Shown here piece by piece: positions 55,239 through 64,000 of a stretch of 64,000 nucleotides of DNA. This DNA is from Ehretia macrophylla (taxonomy: Eukaryota > Streptophyta > Magnoliopsida > Boraginales > Ehretiaceae), in assembly GCA_037974665.1 (NCBI GenBank), contig CM075780.1, positions 52,059,594-52,123,593 on the forward strand. The letters run 5' to 3'. Position numbers and translations under genes: made by a program. Under the pieces are notes generated by a model. The model saw nothing but the letters and a program-made list of their open reading frames with translations, ran no database searches and was not told the DNA's origin. Every line of letters starts with the position of its first letter. Within the stretch, counting starts at the first letter, position 1.

Positions 55239-58200
55239 CTATGATGACTCTTTAGACATAGGCTTAAGACCCATTTCCCTCGACGACTTGTAAACTTGCT
55301 CTCTGTTTAAACATTTAGTAAGCGGATCTGCAATGTTATCCTTTGACTTTATATAGTCAATTGAGATAACCCTATTAGAAAGCAATTGTTTAACGGTATT
55401 ATGTATGCGACGAATATGTCTAGACTTACCATTGTATATACTACTCTGTGCCCTTCCAATTGCCGATTGACTATCACAGAATATACAGATAGCTGGCATA
55501 GGTTTCTGCCACTTTGGAATATCCTCTAAGAAATGTCGAAGCCATTCAGCTTCTTCAGCAGCTTTATCCAAAGCTATAAACTCAGATTACATTGTAGATC
55601 TGGCTATACACGTTTGTTTAGTGGATTTCCAGGATACAGCAGTACCTCCCAACGTAAAGACATACCCAGTGGTGGATTTTGAGTCTTTAGTATCAGATAT
55701 CCAGTTTGCATCACTGTACCCTTCTAGTACAGCTGAATATCTTGAAAAGTGCAACCTATAGTTCAAAGTGTATCTAAGATACCTTAGAACTCTCACAACA
55801 ACAGTCCAGTGGGCTTGCCCTAGATTACTGGTATACCTACTAAGTTTGCTAACAGCAAGTGCAATATCGGGTCTTGTACAATTCGTAATGTACATCAGAC
55901 TACCAATTATCCAAGAATACTCTAGCTGAGATATCCCTTCACCTGTGTTCTTAGCAAGGTGGCTATTCACATCCACAGGCGTCTTAGCAACACTATCATC
56001 ATCTTTACTAAACTTGTTCAATATCTTTTGTATATAATGAGACTGGGACAAGACTAGTCCATCTGATGTTTTAGTGATCTTCACACCCAGAATTACATCA
56101 GCCACACCTAAATCCTTCATGTCGAAGTTCTTGGATAACATTTTCTTGGTAGCCTTAATGATGTTATTATCACTCCCAATAATAAGCATATCGTTTACAT
56201 ATAGACAGACAATGACATATTCTTGACTTGTGTCTTTCACATAAACACACTTATCGCACTCATTAATTCTAAATCCACTAGATATCATGGCATCAAATTT
56301 TTCATGCCATTGCTTAGGCACTTGTTTTAATCCGTAAAGGGATTTTACAAGCCGACAAACTTTCTTCTAATTACCTGGAACCACAAACCCCTCGGGTTGT
56401 TCCATGTAGATTTCTTCTTCTAAATCTCCATTCAAGAAGACAGTCTTTACATCCATTTGATGAATCTCTAAATTATTAATAGCTGCAATCGCTATTAACA
56501 TCCTAATGGACGTAATCCTTGTAACTGGTGAATAAGTATCAAAATAATCAAGAACTTCTTTCTGTCTATATCCCTTGATGACAAGTCTAGCCTTGTATTT
56601 GTCAATTGATCCATCAACCTTCATCTTCCTCTTGAAAATACATTTACACCCTAAAGGTTTATTTCCAGGAAGAAGATCTACCAGTTCCCACGTATGATTA
56701 TGCATGATAGACTCAATTTCACTATTGACAGCCTCTTTCCAAAAAGGAGCTTCAGGGGTTGTCATAGCCTCATTAAAGGTACGAGGCTTATTTTCTAACA
56801 AATAAGTTAGAAAATCAGGACCGAAAGACTTAACCGTTCTAGCCCTTTTGCTACGTCTCGATTCGTCTTCAGCATCATTAGACATAGTTATTCCATCCAT
56901 ATCTTTCTCTTCAATTCCATAAGTTCTCTTAGAAGAACTTGGTTCTTGTGTTTTTCTTATAAGGAAATCTTTCCTCAAAGAATTCTGCATTTCTTGACTC
57001 AATAACTGTATTCTCATGAATATCAGTTATTTCTGACCTAATCACTAAAAATCTATATGCAGCACTGTTCTGTGCGTAACCAATAAAAACACAATCCACT
57101 ATCTTTGGACCAATTTTGACCATTTTAAGTGCAAGAACCCCTACCTTAGCTAAGCACCCCCACACTCTTAAGTAATTGTAGGCAGGTGGTCGACCTTTCC
57201 ACAACTCATAAGGTGTTTTGCTCAACTTCTTGTAGGGTACCTTATTTAAAATATGATTTGCAGTTAGCACTGCTTCCCCTCACAAGTTCTGAGGTAAGCC
57301 TGAATTAATCAACAAGGCATTCATCATTTCTTTAAGAGTTCTGTTCTTACGCTCAGCAACTCCATTTTGTTGAGGAGAGTACGGTGCTGTTGTTTGGTGA
57401 ATAATACCATGTTCAGCACAAAAATCCTCAAAAGGAGATACATATTCTCCCCCTCTATCGCTTCTCAGCATTTTTATCCTTTTGCCCAGTTGATTCTCAA
57501 CCTCATTTTTGTATAGTTTAAATACTTCAAAAGCCTCATCCTTGCTCTTAAGTAAGTAAACATAACAGTATCTCATACAATCATCTATGAAAGTGATGAA
57601 ATATTTTTTCCCTCCTCTAGTTTGCACAAACTTTAAGTCACAAACATCACTGTGAATTAACTCTAGAGGTTCGGAACTTCTTTCCACTGATTTAAAAGAA
57701 GCTCTTGTTAACTTTGATTTTGTACAAACTTCACATTTATTGTTGAGATTAAAATCAACTTTAGGTAATAATCCTAAATTGACCAATTTATGCAATGAAT
57801 CAAAATTAACATGTCCTAATCTATCATGTCATAAATTAGGAGAATCCACAACATAAGCAAATGATTTGTTCTTATTGATTATGGAAGTAGATGGCTTATC
57901 AGCCTTTACAACTTTTGGGACAACAGTCATCACATTAAGCTTGAACAACCCATCACAGTCATAACCCTTGCCCACAAAGACCCCATTTTTAAGCAAAACA
58001 AACACATCGGACTCAAAAACTAGCTTGAATCCATTTCTACTCAACAAAGATCCAGAAACTAAATTTTTCCGGATGTCTGGGACATGCAGCACGTTGTTGA
58101 GTGTCAGCTCCTTCCCTGAAGTCATTTTCAAAACAACCTTTCCAGTCCCATCTACTTTTGAAGTGGAAGAATTCCCCATGTAGATGGTTCTTCAGATTTT

Positions 58201-59339
58201 TGGTAGGTGGTGAAACTATTCATGTCAGAACAAACGTGACGAGTAGCTCCTGTGTCCACCCACCACTGTTTTGGATTGCCAACCAAATTGACTTCTGACA
58301 CAACCGCTGCCAGATTCATGTCAGACATTTCTTCTCCCAGGTCTTCAACAGCATTAGCCTGAGCCTTTCTTTTCTTCTGAGCTCCCTTGTTGGCACGAAG
58401 TCTGCAATCTATAGCCTTATGTCCTATCTTGTCACAGATGTAGCAGTTACCAGCAAACTTCTTCTTATCAGTACCTTTCTTTCCTTGATTCTGGCCATTG
58501 AACTTCCTCATTTTATTACTAGGGCCGTGTTCCACCATATTTGCCTTTGACTCCAAAGGCGGGAGTCCAACCCTTTTGTCATTCTTGCGGTTATCTGCTT
58601 CTATCCTCAACCTCAAAACCAGGTCTTCAACAGTCATCTCCTTTCGCTTGTGTCTCAAATAGCTTTTGAAGTCTTTCCAGCTAGGAGGTAACTTCTCAAT
58701 GAGTGCACCAGATTCGAAAGTTTCACCCATATTCATTCCTTCTGCATGACACTCATGAAAAATCAATTGATATTCTTCTACTTGGGGCAATAGAGGCTTG
58801 GAATCTACCATTTTGAAGTCTAGGAACCTGGCAACTATGAATTTCTTCGTGCCTGCATCCTCTGATTTATACTTCTTATCCAACGATTCCCACAAAGCCT
58901 TTGCTGCCGGGATTGGACTATAGACGTTATACAACGCATTATCCAATCCGTTAAGGATATAGTTTCTGCATAGAAAGTCATCATGCTTCCAGGCATCAAT
59001 GGCTGCAACGGTTTGCATATCAGGATTCTCACCCAATTCTGGTGCATCCTCCTTCCAAAACTATGTCAAACTCAAGGTGGTCAAGTAAAATAACATTTTC
59101 TGCTGCCACCTTTTGAAGTCCCTCCCATCAAATTTTTCTGGTTTCTCTCCATGACCAGCAGGTGGTGTTGCCAAAAATGGCGTAGCAGAAGCAATAGTTA
59201 CCGATGATCTTGCCAAGGGTATATTTTCATTCCCAGTGGATCCACCAGTTGATCCACTATCATGCATAGGTATTGATCCAGATCCATTTCCGTCATTTCC
59301 ATTTCCAGGAACGTTAAGGTTTTCAGTTTCGGTATTCAT
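55239..59339 (-). pseudogene. Copia gag-pol, decayed
   Basis: Minus-strand frame from 59339. Gag with a CCHC zinc knuckle (CYICDKIGHKAIDC, about 58.44 kb), then aspartic protease (WWVDTGATRH, about 58.26 kb), integrase (HDRLGHVNF, FIDDC, QQNGVAERKNRT at 57.8-57.3 kb), reverse transcriptase (KARLVIKGYRQ, HQMDVKTVFLNGDL) and RNase H ([21 protein letters not shown]) to a stop at 55239. The catalytic YVDD is YVND here (about 56.2 kb). Five in-frame stops (59061, 57829, 57280, 56367, 55587) and two frameshifts (about 58.19 and 56.95 kb) mean it cannot make the polyprotein. Confidence 0.93.
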
Positions 59340-59940
59340 TTTAAATTAGGTCCAAAATAATACCAACTGCACTTTAAAAGTAGAAGTTATTCAAATATAA
59401 AACTTTATGAGATAGAAAAATCAATTTAAAGTTATTAAATCTCAATATAGAACCTTAACTTACATAATTAAAAACAATTATATTCGCATTAAAAAAAAAA
59501 ATTCCAGTAGAATCAGTAAGCGATTAAAACAGAATATAAAATGGAAAATGAAGTATAGTTATAGAACCAAAAAAGCAAGCTTAAAAACTTTATAATCTAA
59601 TGCTAGATTGACAAACTAAATAGATCATAACAGATTGAAATCTATTTATGTACTAATCTAATTATATTGGACCTATTAGAATCTAGCAGAAACACATCAC
59701 GCAATAAGATGAAAATAAAATCTTAAGAAAGTAGGTCCTATTGATCGAGATTAACTGAAATTTCAAATTAATTTTGACAAAACAGTTTTGTCAAAAATAA
59801 AAGAAAAACAGTGACTGAAAAGTAAACCACAAGATATCTAAAACATATAAAATGTTCACCGAAATTATCCTGGTAGAAATAATTCTAACAGAAGGAAAAT
59901 CCAGTTTAAAGAAAAGAAAAACAATATATAACCTTAAGAT

Positions 59941-60712
59941 TGTTAGATATATGGAGTAGATATCTTGCACGAAATGGAAAAAGAAATATAATAAAATGAT
60001 AAGAACAAATGACTGGAAAGGAAAGAAAGTAAAGATATTATTATTATTATTATTATTTTAAACTAGGAGTAAAGATAATAACATGAAATAGAAATAGATA
60101 AAAGCAATTAAAATAAATTGACAATAGTACAAGCCTGGGACTCGAGTTAAACTCGATGTCCTTAAGGTTATAATGCTCCGCTAAGATGCTTACGGTTAAA
60201 TAGCATTAACCTTCCAGGATACAACGGGATTACCTTTTGTAATAGAAGCACTGCAAATTACAAAAGCTTGCGAACTCACTATGTTTGAACTCTCTCACTA
60301 TGCAATGTAAATTGCCTAACGTTGCTATAAGAATGCTATATGAATGCTTGACAAAACAAAGTGAAAAGCCTGCTCTATATATATGCAATGCAAAGCTGAC
60401 TTATCAAATTCCATCATGAATGTCCAAAAGAACGTGGGTTAAATGGCCATAATTCTTCAAACAGAACGTGGAGTAAGTGGCCATAAAGCATCAAACGTTG
60501 GAGTTGCCCCATGATGAAAAGATAAAAAGTCTGCAATGAATTACTTTAAATTCATAATTGAAGTGTAAAAAGAGCCCACTCCTTCACAATTTTCTGCATA
60601 AGTGACATATCACAAATCACTTACTTTAGCTTTTAATTTCTCTTTCATCTTTGATTTATTTTTGACATATAAATATACCACACTTATGTCAAAAAACTCA
60701 ACTTCTCCAACA
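59941..60712 (-). repeat. Copia 5' LTR
   Basis: 772 bp, colinear with 53895-54672. TATATATA at about 60376-60383 (the copy in the 3' LTR is at about 54335) is a promoter candidate. Confidence 0.93.
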
Positions 60713-61933
60713 TTTTTTCCTTTTACTCTCATCATCTTTCATACACAAACACCAACACCACCAAACTACCAACACCATAAACCACCATCACCAACACCAT
60801 AAACCACCAACACCAAAAACCATCACCACCAAATCACAATCCCACCACACCCACCACACCCACCACTACCAAACCGCCACCACCACCACCACCACAGCCA
60901 AATAGCCAACACTGCAAACCACCACTAAAAGAGGTCCTGCTCTTCCACCGCTGGACAGTCGTCCTAGGTATATCTCTATATGTTTATATATATATATATA
61001 TATAGGAATCAAAATATCTAAAAACTTATTAATAACTTCTGTCATATACAATATTTTAATTAAAATGATGAATTTTTCATAATAATTGCATTTCCATAGA
61101 TTTCTATTTGTTTCACGAAATCAATAAACAAATTTAGTTTTGAAGCACTTGTAGGTTATATTTTTATAAAATAAATAAACATTAAGAATCAAAATATCTA
61201 AAAAATTATTTCAAAAATAAAGAAAAAATAACGAAAAATGTTGCTCAAATTCTACATTATTTTCTCAACGCTAGTATCTGAATGATTTGTCAAAATAAAA
61301 TGACATTCTATGAAATCAAAAATATCTAAAATGTAATTTTAAGAATTCTGATTTTCCCATCCGCAAAATCGGCTATTGAAGCTCAATAAACTAACAAACT
61401 TATATTATATTGTAAAGTGCTCCAAATTTAACCCAATTTAGTACTGATCAATCCAATTTTTTTTTTAAATGTAGCAATACCACTGATCATAAGTTGTTAC
61501 AGTACCTTCCTGAAAAGAAGAGCATAATCAAAACATTCGGATGCTTATGAGGGTAAGGGTTTGCGAATGGTGCAGACAATACAAACCCATCTGGAGACAA
61601 CACATACATATCATCTTCCACAATTATTTTCTTTTGCATACCTACAAACACATACATAAACCCTACCCCCACCCCATAATTATCAGTAAGTTAAACAAAA
61701 TTTATTCAAAAAAAAATAGAAACAAAATAAAACCAACCAATCTGAAAAGAAGACACAGCAAAGATGGAATCTTTATGCAACTATGAATGTGTAAAATGAA
61801 CCCACAAAGAAAAACACCAGAAAACTGATTTTTTGTGCAAGTATATATATATATTAAACAAAAGTAAAATCAACCCCGTAAGTATATATGCATTAGATAC
61901 AGATTGCAAAGTTATTTAGGTAAATAAGTATGA

Positions 61934-61938
<5 letters not shown>

Positions 61939-61969
<31 letters not shown>
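61939..61969. repeat. (TG)n microsatellite
   Basis: A pure dinucleotide run of about 15 units inside the right arm of the Mutator-like element. A shorter related run follows at about 62020-62036. Confidence 0.9.
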
Positions 61970-61976
<7 letters not shown>

Positions 61977-63572
61977 TCGTGTGAGAATAGATTGAGAAGC
62001 TTTGGGTTTAATTTTAGTGTGTATGTGTGTGTGTGATGTGCGAGAAAATAGATAGATTGCCGGCAAATTCATTGCTTTGTTTGCAAGTTTTTTTTTTAAG
62101 GGCAAGATGACTGGAATACCCTTAAACCAGTTAGTTTTAACGGAGGTTGGCTAACGGCAGAGACTAAATTGGGCTTTTTGCACAACTGGGGGACCTATTT
62201 GGGTTTTATGACAAATCTCAGGGACCAAAATGGTTTTAGCCCTTAAATTTAAACATAATTTCAGGATTACCTATAACGCAAAACAACGGTAAATTCTGAG
62301 AAGAGCTTCCCACGTGTGAAGCCTCCAAGATTAGTCCACACGGAATTCGGGCTATTAACTGGATTTCACCCCACTAGAGTTTTTAGAGAAATCCTATAAT
62401 TTTATTCTGACTGAGAATATGTGCTAGCTTTCCTTGTGTTAGAATACTATAATATATAGGAAACACATATGACTCAGGGTCACATGTAGACCAGTCTTAA
62501 ACTGACCAGTCTTGGACCTCATAATAACCAAATCAATATCTAATTACTACAAACCCAATTAAATTAATATTAGAACGATCCTAAAATTAATTTAATCTTT
62601 TCTCTAATCCAATTAATTCGTAGATTTCTTTTTGTGTGTGACCTCTTGGGTTCATAATTAATTGGTAGCGAATAATTAATTCTACTAATTAACAAATTAG
62701 AACTCATTTCTAATTAATTCACAAATCGTGAGTGACACCTTTATGTCGCGATTACCCAATTAAAGATGAAATGCAAGTACATGAACTCATTTAGTAATTT
62801 CTATGCAATCGAATCCTACTATCTAAATTATCTCGATCGAGCCAGAGTCATGGATTGGATCGTCAAACTCTATTGCTCGATCATATGCCAGAATCTATTT
62901 AATTAATAACTAATGAATAATCCGTTGAACGACTTCGACTATAACACCTTGGCCAAAGATTTCTAGTTACTTAATTAATAAATCGCATAGGATCCCCAAT
63001 TGACAGTTTTCGTATCTACACACATATATCTCCATGATGGAATAAATCATAACCACTAAATATATTGTTTAATCCTTGATTAGAACTAGCTTAATTGCAC
63101 CAACAAATTTTGATATTCTTAATCATGAGATAACAGTGGTGTCTCAGGTCTGAAGATTAATTGAATGATTACATTGTACAATGAATTATTGACCAATCCA
63201 TGTAATTTATTGTATTGATAGTCAAGTCTAGTCACTTATTCGCAACAAGTATTTATACATTTACTATAATGATATGAGACGAATCGCCCAATTTAATATT
63301 TCATATTATTTGGTTAGTAGACTGTAATTCGATATATCCGGATAAACTAACTCCCAATTAATTTGTTCTATAATCGGGGACAACTTTTAGAACATATCTG
63401 TGAATATAGACTCCGTCACTCATATCCTTACTCCTAAAGATAAAATATATAAATAGTGTTCTAATGATAAATAAATAAACTGCCCGCATTAAATGATTAA
63501 TAAATTAAATAATACATTATTTATAATTTTAAAAATACAATTTATTAACTTTTAGGGCATTTTTTCTAACAG

Positions 63573-63941
63573 TTGGCGATTCATGCTGATGATAATGGTG
63601 TCATTTACTTTGGGTATGTGGTCAGAGGTTCCGCTACTATCTCTGTTGCGTTTTGCTTCATGGTGGGCTTTCCTAACACTTCTTTTGATCCGAATGATGA
63701 GTTCGTTTTTGGGTTTTTACTATCAAGTTTCAGCATCTTTGCCTGTAATCTTGTATTATTCGATGCCATGTTTGCCTCCCATTGTTTTTCTTGTTCACTA
63801 TGGAAGAGACAAGATGGTCATTGCTACCACTTGTTCACTCCTAGGCCCAAATTGTCCATCTCTTTTCTTGGATTATTTAGACCATTTATGTTTCTATGTT
63901 ACTTGGGCCATCCTCTTACTTGGGTTATTCTTGTTGGTTAG
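63573..63941 (+). other. open frame of unknown nature at the right edge
   Basis: About 122 codons open in one frame (starting at a non-ATG codon inside the LTR duplication), with a second plus-strand frame also open across much of 63,580-64,000. Both are rich in hydrophobic residues and neither has a motif I recognise. Composition is less AT-rich than the neighbouring repeats, so a host exon or another transposon body running off the window is possible. Not called as a gene. Confidence 0.25.
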
Positions 63942-64000
63942 AGTTGATCGGTGCTTCACTGATGACCTTTGCAAGTATGCAAAAAGTTTTTGGTGCTGGC

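Larger units (their letters stand above)
53895..60712 (-). mobile_element. Ty1/copia LTR retrotransposon
   Basis: The inner layer, 6.8 kb. The LTRs at 59941-60712 (5') and 53895-54672 (3') run TGTTGGAG...ATCTAACA on the minus strand. The flanks are T5 on each side (53890-53894 and 60713-60717), compatible with a 5-bp duplication but low in complexity. A purine tract ATGTGGGGGAA (54673-54683) abuts the 3' LTR. The domain order protease-integrase-reverse transcriptase-RNase H defines copia. The usual tRNA-Met primer site TGGTATCAGAGC is not seen next to the 5' LTR. Confidence 0.95.
53712..62242. mobile_element. Mutator-like element split by a Copia insertion
   Basis: The middle layer. The terminal repeats GGACAGAAACCATTTTGGTC and (reverse complement) GGGCTAAAACCATTTTGGTC continue as TTTGTCATAAAA, CCAAATAGGT and TTGTGCAAAAAG for about 100 bp. 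The flanking 10-bp duplication TTAAATTTAA (53702-53711 and 62243-62252) is within the 8-11 bp range of MULEs. Without the Copia element it is about 1.7 kb. The right arm contains CACCACC repeats at 60740-60900 and a (TG)n run at 61939-61969. No transposase seen. Confidence 0.82.
53592..63571 (-). mobile_element. solo LTR split by a nested MULE and Copia element
   Basis: The outer layer of the nest. The plus-strand edges are TGTTGGGAAAC (53592) and ...TTCTAACA (63571), flanked by a perfect 5-bp duplication GTTGG (53587-53591 and 63572-63576). Without the insertion at 53712-62242 it is about 1.44 kb. Minus orientation is assigned by colinearity with the block at 10,740-12,078. No internal retrotransposon region flanks it, hence solo LTR. 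Confidence 0.82.

Noticed and set aside
59900-59940. Search for a Copia primer-binding site next to the 5' LTR
   Set aside because: The adjacent minus-strand sequence begins atcttaaggttat, not the usual TGGTATCAGAGC; I could not assign a tRNA and leave it open.
1-64000. CRISPR arrays, tRNA/rRNA genes, bacterial-type operons, plastid or mitochondrial inserts
   Set aside because: Looked for and not seen; the tRNA-like motifs present all belong to SINEs with A tails and target duplications.

Overview
This is a stretch of plant nuclear DNA, almost certainly from a eudicot. It is AT-rich, has intron-bearing host genes with GT..AG splice sites, and is full of nested transposable elements. Nothing in it looks bacterial, viral or organellar. 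No rRNA, tRNA, CRISPR array or biosynthetic cluster was seen.

Four host genes can be reconstructed, all between about 20 and 52 kb. (1) An ORP3C-like oxysterol-binding protein on the minus strand (10 coding exons, 457 aa). (2) A RAB5IF/C20orf24-type small membrane protein on the plus strand (4 exons, 129 aa). (3) An intronless DYW-class pentatricopeptide-repeat protein on the minus strand (681 aa). (4) A PGRL2-like (PGR5-like) thylakoid protein on the minus strand (7 exons, 300 aa). All four have open, in-phase reading frames and look intact. From memory, Arabidopsis At5g59400 (PGRL2), At5g59410 (Rab5-interacting family) and At5g59420 (ORP3C) are neighbours, so this looks like a conserved microsyntenic block, here spread over 30 kb and interrupted by repeats and a PPR gene. 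The four products work in different places (ER/membrane lipid transfer, ER membrane, organelle RNA editing, chloroplast electron transport); no joint pathway is implied.

1-19 kb is a gene-free repeat field. It holds MITEs, four non-autonomous hAT elements with target duplications (5.3, 7.2 and 17.7 kb perfect, 2.3 kb 7 of 8), tRNA-type SINEs, LINE 3' ends, an LTR-like block (10.7-12.1 kb) and a nest at 12.1-15.7 kb (LINE containing a hAT MITE, a SINE and a second LINE, the last containing a MULE). 19-25 kb is ORP3C. 25-33 kb is another repeat field, with two foldback MITEs, two Mutator-like elements carrying perfect 9-bp target duplications (one possibly a Pack-MULE) and a hAT element. 33-37 kb is RAB5IF, 39-41 kb the PPR gene. 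A 4,021-bp hAT element with intact ends but a broken transposase sits at 41.7-45.7 kb, PGRL2 at 48.5-51.7 kb. From 52 kb to the end is a second nest: a solo LTR split by a Mutator-like element, itself split by a Ty1/copia retrotransposon with both LTRs and a decayed gag-pol.

No new biological system was found. The best observations are structural: the dated nests with exact target duplications, a duplicated C-terminal coding segment just past the ORP3C stop codon, a compound microsatellite abutting an ORP3C splice donor, and the Pack-MULE candidate.
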